64,000 nt of DNA from an uncultured Bacillota bacterium (GCA_947645675.1 CANSDP010000001.1:124001-188000); one strand, 5' to 3'; shown: positions 42,249 to 50,692, counted from the first letter of the stretch. Translations and numbers: made by a program. The notes: generated from the sequence alone by a model not told the origin.

Positions 42249-42277
42249 TTTACATCTGTGCCGGGGTATGGTAAACT
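42249..42277 (+). promoter_or_regulatory. Promoter of degV
   Basis: TTTACA (42249-42254), a 17-base spacer and TAAACT (42272-42277), 46 bases upstream of the ATG. Confidence 0.6.
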
Positions 42278-42323
42278 AATTGTACAAATCTAATTTAAAA
42301 GACCACGTATGGAGATGAAACAC

Positions 42324-43157
42324 ATGAGTTTTAAGATTGTTGTGGACAGCTGCTGCGACCTGACCCCCGCCATGCTGAAGGACCCCGTCTTTGTCAAGGT
42401 CCCTCTGACTATCCGCTCCAACGGCAGTACCTTTGTGGACGACGAGACCTTTGACCAGGCGGACCTGATCTGGTCCATGCGGCAGAGCGAGGACGCCCCC
42501 TCCACCGCCTGTCCCTCCCCCCAGGCCTACCTGGACGCCTATCAGGGCGCGGACGATGTGTATGTGGTCACACTGAGCGCCCTTCTCAGCGGCTCCCACA
42601 ACAGCGCCGAGCAGGCCCGCATTCTCATGGAGGAGGACCGGCCGGAAGTGAATGTCCATGTGTTCAACTCCTGTTCCGCCGCCTCCGGAGAGCTGCTGGT
42701 GGCCTTGGCGGTCCAGCGTCTGGCCTCCGCCGGGATGCCCTTTAAGCGGGTGGTCACCGAGGTGGAGCAGTTTATCTCCCAAATGCAGACCATGTTCGTG
42801 CTGGAATCCCTGGAGAACCTGCGGAAAAATGGCCGCCTGACCAAGCTTCAGGCGGTGATTACCGGGGCGCTGAAGATCAAGCTGTTCATGGGGGCCACCC
42901 CCGAGGGGGAGATCTGTAAGCTGGGGCAGGCCCTGACCATCAAGCAGGCGCTGAGCAAGATGGTGGACAAGGTGGCCGCCGACGCCAGCCATGTGGGCCG
43001 CACCCTGGCTATCTGCCACTGCAACTGCCTGGAGCGGGCGTTCCAGGTGAAAAGCATGATCGAGGCCAAGTGCAAATTCGCCCACATCCTGATTACCGAG
43101 GCCGGGGGCATTACCAGCGTCTACGCCAACGACGGCGGTATCGTCATCGCGTATTAA
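42324..43157 (+). CDS. DegV-family fatty-acid-binding protein
   Basis: 277 residues. ATG 42324 follows GGAG by 9 bases; an in-frame ATG at 42309 lies in front of it. The fold's landmarks are IVVDSCCDLTPAMLK, VVTLSALLSGSHNSAEQAR (the Ser/Gly acyl-carboxylate pocket), VFNSCSAASGELLVAL, VLESLENLRKNGRLTK and the C-terminal ILITEAGGITSVYAND. DegV/FakB proteins present fatty acids to FakA kinase for phospholipid synthesis. FakA is not in the window. Usual length. It has its own promoter and a terminator at 43164. Confidence 0.9.
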   Translation: MSFKIVVDSCCDLTPAMLKDPVFVKVPLTIRSNGSTFVDDETFDQADLIWSMRQSEDAPSTACPSPQAYLDAYQGADDVYVVTLSALLSGSHNSAEQARILMEEDRPEVNVHVFNSCSAASGELLVALAVQRLASAGMPFKRVVTEVEQFISQMQTMFVLESLENLRKNGRLTKLQAVITGALKIKLFMGATPEGEICKLGQALTIKQALSKMVDKVAADASHVGRTLAICHCNCLERAFQVKSMIEAKCKFAHILITEAGGITSVYANDGGIVIAY

Positions 43158-43163
43158 AAAATT

Positions 43164-43186
43164 CGGCTCCCCCAACGGGGGAGCCG
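43164..43186 (+). terminator. Hairpin after degV
   Basis: CGGCTCCCCC (43164-43173) pairs with GGGGGAGCCG (43177-43186) around AAC. It is followed by GTCATTTG, a weak T run, and lies 24 bases before the next ATG. Confidence 0.55.
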
Positions 43187-43209
43187 GTCATTTGAAAGGA
43201 GAAATCGCT

Positions 43210-43785
43210 ATGCCAATGACCCGAGAGCAGGCTTGGGACCTGCTGACGGCCTACAACAAGGAGCCCTTCCATCTGCGCCACGCTGTAACGGTGGAGCGCG
43301 TCATGGGCTGGTACGCCCGGGAGCTGGGCTATGGGGAGGAGGCCGGGTTCTGGTCCATTGTGGGCCTGCTCCACGACCTGGACTTCGAGCAGTGGCCCGA
43401 GGAGCACTGCACCAAATCCCAGGAGCTGATGCGTCAGGCCGGGGTGGAGGAGTCCATCATCCGGGCTGCCGCCAGCCACGGCTGGGGGCTCCGGGTGGAC
43501 ATCAAGCCAGAGCATGAGATGGAAAAGGTCCTCTACGCCTGCGACGAGCTTACCGGACTCATTGGAGCGGCGGCCCTCATGCGGCCCTCTAAAAGTGTGG
43601 CGGACATGGAGCTGAAGTCGCTGAAAAAGAAGTTCAAGGATAAGCGCTTTGCCGCCGGGTGCTCCCGGGAGGTAATCGCCGGCGGGGCGGAGCTTCTGGG
43701 CTGGGAGCTGGACAAGCTTCTGGATATGACCCTCCGGGCCATGCAGGCCGAGGAGAACGCCATCGAGGCGGAAGCGCCGGCGTGA
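43210..43785 (+). CDS. HD-domain phosphohydrolase-like protein
   Basis: 191 residues from ATG 43210 (AAAGGAG 8 bases upstream; the in-frame TTG at 43192 would remove this site). HD signature: LRHAVTVERVMGWYARELG, IVGLLHDLDFEQWPEEH (His-Asp), then ASHGWG and LYACDELTGLI with the later Asp. That set binds one or two metals in HD phosphohydrolases. The C-terminus is helical (MELKSLKKKFKDKRFA, ELDKLLDMTLRAMQAEE). Close relatives are annotated only as HD-domain proteins, so the substrate is unknown. Confidence 0.87.
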   Translation: MPMTREQAWDLLTAYNKEPFHLRHAVTVERVMGWYARELGYGEEAGFWSIVGLLHDLDFEQWPEEHCTKSQELMRQAGVEESIIRAAASHGWGLRVDIKPEHEMEKVLYACDELTGLIGAAALMRPSKSVADMELKSLKKKFKDKRFAAGCSREVIAGGAELLGWELDKLLDMTLRAMQAEENAIEAEAPA

Positions 43786-43797
43786 TATGTAAACCGC

Positions 43798-44064
43798 TCA
43801 ACCCAGAATCCATTGCAGCATCAGCAGCAGCCCGAAGCCGGGCAAACCAAGCAGACCCAGGACCAGGGCATTGACCAGGTTGACCCCCAGATGAATGCCG
43901 ATGAACTGGCTCACCTGGGCGAAGAGCGCCAGGACGGCCAGCCCCACCGTGGACCGCAGAGCCAGGTGGAGCAGCCGGGTGGCTGGCCGGCGCAGCAGGA
44001 CCAGCGCCGCGCACAGCACCAGCCCCGCCAGACACCAGGCCAGATATCCGGGGATGGGGTTCAT
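43798..44064 (-). CDS. bofA: BofA-family membrane protein (pro-sigma-K processing inhibitor type)
   Basis: 88 residues from ATG 44064, overlapping the yaaL stop (ATGA). There are two to three membrane segments, LAWCLAGLVLCAALVLL and the family motif region GVNLVNALVLGLLGLPGFGLLLML, which is the diagnostic NxxN-type C-terminal helix of BofA. In Bacillus BofA sits in the outer forespore membrane and holds the protease SpoIVFB inactive. Many Clostridia keep BofA without SpoIVFB and its role there is less clear. Its presence suggests a sporulation-competent lineage. Confidence 0.85.
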   Translation of the reverse strand: MNPIPGYLAWCLAGLVLCAALVLLRRPATRLLHLALRSTVGLAVLALFAQVSQFIGIHLGVNLVNALVLGLLGLPGFGLLLMLQWILG

Positions 44065-44297
44065 GTGGTCCCCTCCAGCTCCTTGACCCGGCGAAGGAGA
44101 TAGTTGTAGCGGGCCTGGAGGGCGTTGATCTCGAAGACGTAGGACTCGATCAAATCGCTGTCGCTGGCGGTGTTGAAGCCGCCGTAGGCCTGACTGATCA
44201 GGGCCCGGGTGTGGGACAGGGAGTCCAAAAGCTCCCGGCGGGCCTGGTGGTTGGGGTCGCCCCGGCGAAGGCCGGACCGTTTGACTGATTGTGCCAT
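44061..44297 (-). CDS. yaaL: YaaL-family (DUF2508) protein
   Basis: 78 residues from ATG 44297 (AAAGGAGCG about 11 bases upstream). Helical and charged; the segment RRELLDSLSHTRALISQAY and the ending NALQARYNYLLRRVKELEG fit DUF2508. In Bacillus the order is recR-yaaL-bofA; here yaaL-bofA remains but recR is not next to them. No function is established for the family. Confidence 0.8.
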   Translation of the reverse strand: MAQSVKRSGLRRGDPNHQARRELLDSLSHTRALISQAYGGFNTASDSDLIESYVFEINALQARYNYLLRRVKELEGTT

Positions 44298-44335
44298 AGA
44301 GAAGACCGCTCCTTTCTGATAAAACCTGTTGGTCT

Positions 44336-44364
44336 ATTCTATGGGTAGTATGGACAAATATTCC
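44336..44364 (-). promoter_or_regulatory. Possible sigma-E-like promoter for yaaL-bofA
   Basis: On the minus strand, GGAATATT (44357-44364) is followed after about 13 bases by CATAGAAT (44336-44343). Mother-cell sigma-E promoters have an ATA-centred -35 and CATA-type -10 with 14-15 base spacing, so this is close but one base short. bofA is sigma-E-dependent in Bacillus. Confidence 0.3.
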
Positions 44365-44388
44365 AGCTGATAAACTGGAGAGTACAGA

Positions 44389-44428
44389 AACCCGGCCGGC
44401 GGTCTCAGGACCGCCGGCCGGGTTTTTT
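44389..44428. terminator. Strong terminator after the SLH protein / before yaaL
   Basis: AACCCGGCCGGCGGTC (44389-44404) pairs with GACCGCCGGCCGGGTT (44409-44424), a 16-bp perfect stem. TTTTTT follows on the plus strand and AAA precedes it (a shorter T run on the minus strand). The minus-strand SLH gene reads into it. Confidence 0.8.
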
Positions 44429-44433
44429 GTAAA

Positions 44434-45654
44434 TCAATAATATATCCTGCCGCCGTGGAGCCCCGCGTTCAGGGTGAAGGAGTACAGAGCGGCGGCCAGC
44501 TCGGCCCGGGTCACCATGTCCTGGGGGCGCAGAGCGCCGTCGGAGCCGGAGATCAGCCCGTTGGTCACAGCCCATTCCATGCTGTCCACAGCCCAGCTGG
44601 AGACGCTGTCCCCGTCGGAGAAGCGGGACAGGTCGGCGTTGGAGCGCAGGGTGGTGCCCAGGTAGCGGGCGTAGTTGTGGAGGATGACCGTCATCTGCTC
44701 CCGGGACAGAAGGCCCATGGGGTCAAAGGTCTGGGGTGTGTAGCCGGAGATCAGATGCTCCTGTTGGCACCAGGCCACGGCGGCGTGGAACCAGTCGTCG
44801 GGGGAGACATCTGTGAAGGAGAGCCAGGTCTGGTCGGCCTCCAGAGAGCCCGACATAGCCCACAGCACCTGAGCCATCTGAGCCCTGGGGAGGTAGTCGT
44901 CGGGGAAGAAGCAGCCGTCGTCCGCTCCGGCGAAATAGCCCTGGGACAGGCCGAAGGACACCGCGTCGTAGTACCAGTCGTCAGGGGAGACATCAAAGGG
45001 GATGAGCACATCGTTGTAAATTTGCAGGTAATAGGTCTGGGTGCGGTCCAGGCCGTCCTCGGGGTCGGTGCGGTGGAGCTTAATCATACACAGCGGGAAC
45101 TCCTGCCAGAGAACGGTCTCCAGGCTGTCGTCCAGGGCGTGATCTCCGCTGGCTGACCGGTCCCGAACCGCCAGCTGACTGCGGTAGACCAGCAGCTCGG
45201 GGGAGAGGATGTAGGGCTGTCCCACCTCCAGGGTGGGGGGCGTCTCCTCGGGCTGGAGCTGGGCCAGCGCCCCTTCGGTGTCCATCACGTCCCAGACGGG
45301 CTCGTCTCCGCCCTCCAGGAGCTCATAGACACCGTCGCCGTCGATGTCGGTGAGATAGTCCACCGACACCCAAACACCCTCCTCGGTGGCCTGGATAAAG
45401 AAGCCTGCGTCGATGGTGACGCGGTTGAGCTTGCAGTCATATTCGCCGCTGGTGTCGAGCTGAAAGCGGCCGTCCTCGTCCCTGCGGTAGATATCGACGG
45501 AGATGCTCCGCACCGGCTTGTCAATGGCGGAGGCGTCCATGCGGAACTCGCCAAAAAACGTATCCGCAGAGGAGGCGAAGCCGCAGGGGACAGAGGCGGC
45601 CGTCATGAGGGCCGCGGCCATCAAACCGGCGATCCATCGTCTGGTTCGTTTCAT
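44434..45654 (-). CDS. SLH-domain surface protein (406 aa)
   Basis: It starts at ATG 45654 (AAAGGAGC 8 bases upstream) with signal peptide IAGLMAAALMTAASVPCGF. The first ~190 residues form a beta-rich domain with an EF-hand-like acidic loop (DYLTDIDGDGVYELLEGGDE). Then three SLH repeats occupy 220-400: VSPDDWYYDAVSFGLSQGY, FTDVSPDDWFHAAVAWCQQ and FSDGDSVSSWAVDSMEWAV, each followed by R-A/E-Q/L-M type segments. SLH repeats bind pyruvylated wall polymer. It has its own promoter and terminator. Confidence 0.88.
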   Translation of the reverse strand: MKRTRRWIAGLMAAALMTAASVPCGFASSADTFFGEFRMDASAIDKPVRSISVDIYRRDEDGRFQLDTSGEYDCKLNRVTIDAGFFIQATEEGVWVSVDYLTDIDGDGVYELLEGGDEPVWDVMDTEGALAQLQPEETPPTLEVGQPYILSPELLVYRSQLAVRDRSASGDHALDDSLETVLWQEFPLCMIKLHRTDPEDGLDRTQTYYLQIYNDVLIPFDVSPDDWYYDAVSFGLSQGYFAGADDGCFFPDDYLPRAQMAQVLWAMSGSLEADQTWLSFTDVSPDDWFHAAVAWCQQEHLISGYTPQTFDPMGLLSREQMTVILHNYARYLGTTLRSNADLSRFSDGDSVSSWAVDSMEWAVTNGLISGSDGALRPQDMVTRAELAAALYSFTLNAGLHGGRIYY

Positions 45655-45703
45655 GAGAGAGCTCCTTTCTGGACAGATGGGGGATCAAAATTAACATGGC
45701 CCC

Positions 45704-45732
45704 ATTATACCCAAATTTTTCTCTGTTGACAA
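45704..45732 (-). promoter_or_regulatory. Promoter of the SLH-domain gene
   Basis: On the minus strand, TTGTCA (45727-45732), a 17-base spacer and a perfect TATAAT (45704-45709), 50 bases before the ATG. Confidence 0.75.
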
Positions 45733-45764
45733 GAGATGTAACACAACAGTAAGAATTTAGCAGC

Positions 45765-46919
45765 TCAAACGCAGGGCGGAAGGGTGGCCGGGTCCCAGAT
45801 ATAGCCCAGCTCCTGGAGCTGAAGGTCTGTATATAGTGGCAGCTCCTCCCCGTCTGAGGCCGCCAGATCCAGGTGCCGCCAGCCCTCTCCAGTCTGGACG
45901 GCGACCCAAAAGCGAGGCGATTCCTCCAGCGTGCCCTGGGCCGTCTGGCAGGGCAGCTCCAGCCGCTGGCACAGGGCGGCGAAGGCCAGAGAGAGGCCCT
46001 CGCTGTTGGCTGAGCCGTCCATGAAGAGGTCATAGGCGGTGGAGCCCCCCAGGGGGTCGAAGTCCCCGGCCTCCAGCACGGCCCTGGCTGCGGCCAAAAG
46101 CCGCTTCTGGCCCGAGAGAGCGGGCAGCTCCTGGGCCAGCTTGTCCACCGCCCCGGCCAGCTCGCTCTGCCGGGCCAGGAGCTCGGCGTGGTCCAGCGGA
46201 TAGTTTAGGGTGATCTCCACGATCCTCTGCCGGCCGCTGTTGGGGTAGATGGACACGGAGATCTCCGGCATCCCCAGGGCGAAGGCGGGGGCGTCATAAT
46301 AGGCCTGGTGGGCCAGGTCCTGAATGAAGGCCTCGTCCTCCTCAAAGTAGTGGATGCGCAGGGTGCGCTCCGGGGCGAAGGAGGTCAGGGCGGTGCCCAG
46401 CTCACTGCGGATGGCGGCGGCGCCGGTGGCCTGGACAATGGATGCCACCTGCTCCCGGGTGCGGCGGTAGGTGATGTCAACCTCAGCCTGAGAGAAGGTG
46501 ACCACCGGGTCCACGCTGTAGGTAATAAATTCCACACAGTAGGCCCCCAGGGGGTCCTCCTGCACCACCTCCAGGCAGGCGTTGGACAGAAAATCCTCCA
46601 CATCCTCCGAGTCGGTATACAGCCGGATGGTCCCCTGTTCCGCCCCAAGGTTGACCAGATAGACCAACGCGTTGACAAGCTCCTGATAGCTCTCCGCCCG
46701 CAGGATGGAGGGGTCCCCCTCGGTGGTGGGGGCGGCGTTGTGGGGGGTGACGTGGCTGTAGTCCCGTTCCAGCATGGCGGAGCAGCCGGTGAGGAGGAGG
46801 GAAGCGGCCGCCAAACCGGCCAGAAGACGCCGCCTTCCGCAGAGGCGGCCTGTGGCCGTCCGCCGCGTATCTCTGCCGGTCCGGGACGGGCGGCTACAGG
46901 CCGCCCCTGCATTGTTCAC
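45765..46919 (-). CDS. Lipoprotein with inactive transglutaminase-like C-terminal domain
   Basis: 384 residues from GTG 46919, 2 bases after the stop of the LUD gene; the nearest GAGGAG is about 13 bases away. The first ~30 codons come from two copies of a scattered palindrome, then a hydrophobic segment LLAGLAAASLLLTGC supplies a lipobox Cys. The middle is mixed alpha/beta (YQELVNALVYLVNLGAEQG, EVDITYRRTREQVASIVQ). The C-terminus aligns by eye with transglutaminase-like domains (SEGLSLAFAALCQRLELPC, GWRHLDLA). However, the catalytic Cys is Ser (SANSEG), the His is missing (PRFWVAV) and only the Asp remains. It is probably a structural or binding protein. Confidence 0.7.
   Translation of the reverse strand: MNNAGAACSRPSRTGRDTRRTATGRLCGRRRLLAGLAAASLLLTGCSAMLERDYSHVTPHNAAPTTEGDPSILRAESYQELVNALVYLVNLGAEQGTIRLYTDSEDVEDFLSNACLEVVQEDPLGAYCVEFITYSVDPVVTFSQAEVDITYRRTREQVASIVQATGAAAIRSELGTALTSFAPERTLRIHYFEEDEAFIQDLAHQAYYDAPAFALGMPEISVSIYPNSGRQRIVEITLNYPLDHAELLARQSELAGAVDKLAQELPALSGQKRLLAAARAVLEAGDFDPLGGSTAYDLFMDGSANSEGLSLAFAALCQRLELPCQTAQGTLEESPRFWVAVQTGEGWRHLDLAASDGEELPLYTDLQLQELGYIWDPATLPPCV
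46839..46911. repeat. Two scattered palindromes in the 5' end of the lipoprotein gene
   Basis: GCAGAGGCGGCC-TGT-GGCCGTCCGC (46839-46863) and GGGCGGC-TACA-GGCCGCCC (46888-46908, continuing CTGC) belong to the same family as 18035 and 26046. Both are inside the reading frame, ahead of the signal sequence. Confidence 0.75.
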
Positions 46920-46921
46920 AA

Positions 46922-47515
46922 TCAAAAACCCAGCTCCTCGTCGATGAGGATCACCTCCATGGTCTCGATGGCCTTGGGCTTCTCCCACAGCACCACCAGT
47001 CCCCGGCAGATGCGATGAGGGCTCTGGCAGTCGTAGCATTTGTCCCCTTTGACGGCGCAGGGGGTATCCATTCCCAGCCGCTGGGCGTTTTTTGGGGAGG
47101 CGATGTTCCGGGCCCGCCACAGGGCGGCGTCATAGTCGGGGGCAATTTTGTTCCGGCCCACCACGAAATAGACCTTCTTGTGGCCGAAGAGGGTGGAGGC
47201 CACCCGATTGCCGGTGCCGTCGATGTTGATGAGCTCGCCGGTCTCGGCCAGACCGTTGACAGAGGTGATGTACACATCGGTGACGGCGGCCTGTTCCAGT
47301 CCGGCCTTGTCCCAGTGCCAGACGGCGTTGTTATGGGCGGCCAGCCGGGGGTAGAGCCCCATCTCCTGCACGGTCATGGAGCCGCCAAAGCCCACGCTCA
47401 CCCCGTCGACCTCCTTGTCCAGATAGACGGCGGCCTCCTCCTTTGCGGCAAAACGGCGGACGGAGAAGCCCCGCTTCTCCAGGTTTTGAGTCAGCTTGGT
47501 CCAATCGGTCATCAT
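46922..47515 (-). CDS. LUD-domain protein (lactate utilisation LutC/YkgG-like)
   Basis: 197 residues from ATG 47515 (AAGGAG 6 bases upstream; the next codon is also ATG). LUD features: VGFGGSMTVQEMGL near 42, YITSVNGLAETGELINIDGTGNRVAS cut into the family NG-x-x-x-TG motif, VYFVVGRNKIAPDYDAAL, and C-terminal Cys in KCYDCQSPHRICR. LUD proteins are part of lactate oxidation complexes in some bacteria, but this single-gene clostridial type is usually of unknown function. It follows the YitT gene by 16 bases. Confidence 0.85.
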   Translation of the reverse strand: MMTDWTKLTQNLEKRGFSVRRFAAKEEAAVYLDKEVDGVSVGFGGSMTVQEMGLYPRLAAHNNAVWHWDKAGLEQAAVTDVYITSVNGLAETGELINIDGTGNRVASTLFGHKKVYFVVGRNKIAPDYDAALWRARNIASPKNAQRLGMDTPCAVKGDKCYDCQSPHRICRGLVVLWEKPKAIETMEVILIDEELGF

Positions 47516-47531
47516 AAAACACTCCTTCTGA

Positions 47532-48404
47532 TTAAATATCGTTCTTCTGATACCTTCTAAAGCCCTGCCCCAGCACCTCATGGGCGTCGCAGACGATGAG
47601 GAAGGCCTCCGGGTCCAGATCGTGGACGATGGCCTTCAGCGGGACGATCTGCCGCTGCTTGAAGGCGCACATGAGCACCAGCTTGTCCTGGCCGGTGAAG
47701 CTGCCCTCCCCGTGGAGGAAGGTGGTTCCCCGTTCCAGCTGCTTGTCGATCTCCGCCGCCATGGGCCGGGGGTTGGAGGTGACGATATAGGCCACCTTGG
47801 ACCGGTCCAGGCCATAGAGCACGTTGTCCATAATGACGGTGGAGATATATAGGGCGATTCCTCCGTACATACCGCTCTCCAGGCTGCGGAAGGCGGCGGC
47901 GACGGCCAGCAGCATGGACAGGTCCACCAAAAGGAGCAGCTTGCCCACCGGGAGCCAGGCGAAGGGGATTTTCAGCAGCCGGGCGACCAGATCGGTCCCT
48001 CCGGTGGTGGCCCCCCGGGAGAAGATCATCCCCAGCGCCACCCCCAGCGTCAGCCCGCCGAAGACGGAGGCCAGCATGGGGTCCATGGGCGGGAAGGTGT
48101 ACGCGGCGGCGATCAGGTCCACCAGGATGGAGGTGGCCGCCATAGCGAAGAGGGAGGACACCAGGGTGTGTCCGCCCAGCAGCTTCCAGCCCAGGAGGAA
48201 TATGGGGATGTTCAGCACCAGCACCACCGTACCGATGGGCAGACCGGGAATAAGGCGGTTCAGGATCATGCCCAGAGCGGTGATCCCCCCGAAGCCGATC
48301 TCATTGGGGACATAGAACCAGTCGAAGCTGAGGGAGTAGATCACCGCCCCCAGCGTGATCCAGATATAGTCCCGCGCCAGTCGGGAGGGGGTGTGTTTGG
48401 TCAT
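47532..48404 (-). CDS. YitT-family membrane protein (DUF161 + DUF2179)
   Basis: 290 residues from ATG 48404. Five membrane helices: YIWITLGAVIYSLSFDWF, VVLVLNIPIFLLGWKLLG, LVSSLFAMAATSILVDLI, ASVFGGLTLGVALGMIF and LLLVDLSMLLAVAAAF. Conserved FGGITALGMILN and SRGATTGGTDLVARL follow. The ~80-residue cytoplasmic DUF2179 domain (AYIVTSNPRPMAAEIDKQL, FTGQDKLVLMCAFKQRQI) is typical. Function of the family is not established. It lies 13 bases after the topoisomerase A gene. Confidence 0.9.
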   Translation of the reverse strand: MTKHTPSRLARDYIWITLGAVIYSLSFDWFYVPNEIGFGGITALGMILNRLIPGLPIGTVVLVLNIPIFLLGWKLLGGHTLVSSLFAMAATSILVDLIAAAYTFPPMDPMLASVFGGLTLGVALGMIFSRGATTGGTDLVARLLKIPFAWLPVGKLLLLVDLSMLLAVAAAFRSLESGMYGGIALYISTVIMDNVLYGLDRSKVAYIVTSNPRPMAAEIDKQLERGTTFLHGEGSFTGQDKLVLMCAFKQRQIVPLKAIVHDLDPEAFLIVCDAHEVLGQGFRRYQKNDI

Positions 48405-48417
48405 AGGGGGCCTCCTG

Positions 48418-50661
48418 TTACAGCAGTGTCATTTGCTCCTCCCCCCGGTCCTCCTCCTTGAGGAGGGCGCCGGCGATGGGCAGGGAGCGGGCCCGGTAGC
48501 GGGCGGCGTTTTGGATGTGGGTGCGGTCCAGGGGGAGGACCTTCTCCACCTTATATTTGGGCTTCAAGGTCATGATGTTGACCCCCTGGGTGCTTCGGGT
48601 GGCCTTGGGGTTGAGGCTGGCGGTGTGGAACACCACGCAGCGGCCCTCGGTGGAGATCACCGCCGCCTCGAAGTCCTCCCGGAGGAGGAAGGCGGAGGCC
48701 AGGGGGGACTTGTCCGAGTAGGCTCCGGTGAGCTTTTTCCGCCGGGTCTGGGTCTGATAGGCGGACAGCTCCACCCGGGCGGCCTTGCCGTTTTCAAAGA
48801 AAAACAGCAGATGTCCGGAGTAGTCCCCGGGAATGCAGGCCCACAGGGCCCTCTCCTCCGGGTCCATGGACAGCTTGGAGGGCAGGTAGTCCCCCAGGGC
48901 GCTGGCCTTGGTGTCGTCGAAGTCGGCAAGCCGGGTCTTGTAGCACTGCTGCTTGTCGGTGAACACCAGCAGCTCGTCCCGGTTATTGGCCTCCCACTGG
49001 AGGAGGGGACCGTCTCCCTCCTTGTACTTCTGGTCGCTGGCCATCCGCAGGGACTGGGGGGTGATCTTTTTCAAATACCCCTCCTGGGAGAAGAACAGGT
49101 GGACCGGGTAGTCCGGGGTCTCGTCCTCCACCGTCATGACAGGCTCGTCCATGTGGTCATAGACAATCTGGGTGCGCCGGGGCTGGGCGTACTTCTTTTT
49201 TACCTCCGTCAGCTCGTCCACGATAATTTTCCGGATGCGCTTGGGGGAGTTGACAATGTCCTCCAGGTCGGCGATCTCATCCTCCAGCGTGTCCACCTCC
49301 CGGGTGCGCTTGAGGATGTATTCCTTGTTGATGTTCCGCAGGCGGATATCGGCCACGTACTCCGCCTGGACCTGGTCGATGCCGAAGCCGATCATCAGGT
49401 TGGGAATGACCTCGGCGTCCTCCTCGGTGTCCCGGATGATCTGGATGGCCCGGTCAATGTCCAGCAAAATCCGCCGCAGGCCCTTGAGCAGATGCAGCTT
49501 CTCCTTCTTCTTGTTCATGGAGAAGTATACCCGCCGGCGTACCGACTCCATGCGCCAGGCGGTCCACTCCTCCAAAATTTCCCGGACCCCCATCACCCGG
49601 GGCATTCCGGCGATGAGGATGTTGAAGTTGCAGGACTGGCTGTCCAGCAGGGGGGTGAGTTTGAAGAGCTTGGCCATCAGCTTTTCCGGGTCGGTCCCCC
49701 GCTTCAGGTCGATGGTCAGCTTCAGGCCGGACAGGTCAGTCTCGTCCCGCATGTCGGCGATCTCCTTCACCTTGCCCAGCTTGACCAGCTCGGTCACCTT
49801 GTCCATAATAGCTTCGCTGGTGGTGGAGTAGGGAATCTCATAGACCTCGATGAGGTTTTCCGCTTTCACATACCGCCACCGGGCCCGGACCTTGAAGGAG
49901 CCCCGGCCGGTGCGGTAGATGTCCGCCAGGGCGGCCCCGTCGTAGAGCAGCTCGCCGCCGGTGGGCAGGTCGGGGGCCTTGAGGGTGGTCATCATGTCGT
50001 GGTCCGGTTTTTTCAAAAAGGCAATGGTGGTGTCGCACACCTCGCCCAGGTTGAAGCCGCACAGGTCGCTGGCCATACCCACGGCGATGCCCTTGTTGGC
50101 AGAGACCAGCACGTTGGGGAAGGTGGTGGGCAGCAGGGAGGGCTCCTTCAGCTTGCCGTCGTAGTTGTCCACAAAGTCCACGGTGTCCTGGTCAATATCC
50201 CGGAAGAGCTCGGCGCAGATGGGGTCCAGCCGGGCCTCGGTGTACCGGCTGGCGGCGTAGGCCATGTCCCGGGAGTACACCTTGCCGAAGTTGCCCTTGC
50301 TGTCCACCAGAGGGTGGAGCAGGGCCCCGTAGCCCCGGGACAGGCGGACCATGGTGTCGTAAATCGGGCCGTCGCCGTGGGGATTCAGCTTCATGGTCTG
50401 ACCCACGATGTTGGCGCTTTTGGTGCGCCCGCCCCCCAGCAGCTTCATCTGATACATGGTGTACAGCAGCTTGCGGTGGGAGGGCTTGAAGCCGTCGATC
50501 TCGGGGATGGCCCGGGAGATGATGACCGACATGGCGTAGGGCATGTAGTTGATCTCCAGGGTCTGGGTGATGGGCTGCTCCAGCACCTCCGCCCGCAGGC
50601 CCATCACGTTGGGGTCCGTCCTGCGGACGTTGTTCTCATTTGGCGTCTTTTTCTTCGGCAT
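48418..50661 (-). CDS. Type II DNA topoisomerase subunit A (ParC/GyrA-like, divergent)
   Basis: 747 residues from ATG 50661. The catalytic Tyr140 lies in AYAASRYTEARL, following KPSHRKLLYTMY and GPIYDTMVRLSRG, so the DNA-cleaving domain is intact. The coiled coil is VDTLEDEIADLEDIVNSPKR. The C-terminal domain is short, with no canonical GyrA box (QRRGGKG); the nearest is ATRSTQGVNIM, arguing for topoisomerase IV-like decatenation rather than gyrase. Its B partner is probably the gene at 54396-56378. Between them lie a secreted-protein gene and sdaAA/sdaAB on the same strand. Confidence 0.88.
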   Translation of the reverse strand: MPKKKTPNENNVRRTDPNVMGLRAEVLEQPITQTLEINYMPYAMSVIISRAIPEIDGFKPSHRKLLYTMYQMKLLGGGRTKSANIVGQTMKLNPHGDGPIYDTMVRLSRGYGALLHPLVDSKGNFGKVYSRDMAYAASRYTEARLDPICAELFRDIDQDTVDFVDNYDGKLKEPSLLPTTFPNVLVSANKGIAVGMASDLCGFNLGEVCDTTIAFLKKPDHDMMTTLKAPDLPTGGELLYDGAALADIYRTGRGSFKVRARWRYVKAENLIEVYEIPYSTTSEAIMDKVTELVKLGKVKEIADMRDETDLSGLKLTIDLKRGTDPEKLMAKLFKLTPLLDSQSCNFNILIAGMPRVMGVREILEEWTAWRMESVRRRVYFSMNKKKEKLHLLKGLRRILLDIDRAIQIIRDTEEDAEVIPNLMIGFGIDQVQAEYVADIRLRNINKEYILKRTREVDTLEDEIADLEDIVNSPKRIRKIIVDELTEVKKKYAQPRRTQIVYDHMDEPVMTVEDETPDYPVHLFFSQEGYLKKITPQSLRMASDQKYKEGDGPLLQWEANNRDELLVFTDKQQCYKTRLADFDDTKASALGDYLPSKLSMDPEERALWACIPGDYSGHLLFFFENGKAARVELSAYQTQTRRKKLTGAYSDKSPLASAFLLREDFEAAVISTEGRCVVFHTASLNPKATRSTQGVNIMTLKPKYKVEKVLPLDRTHIQNAARYRARSLPIAGALLKEEDRGEEQMTLL

Positions 50662-50692
50662 CGGTATCCATCCTTACTCATTTCGTCATAGG

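Noticed and set aside
48391-50691. 766-codon plus-strand ORF opposite the topoisomerase A gene
   Set aside because: Antisense shadow; the minus strand has the catalytic Tyr motif.
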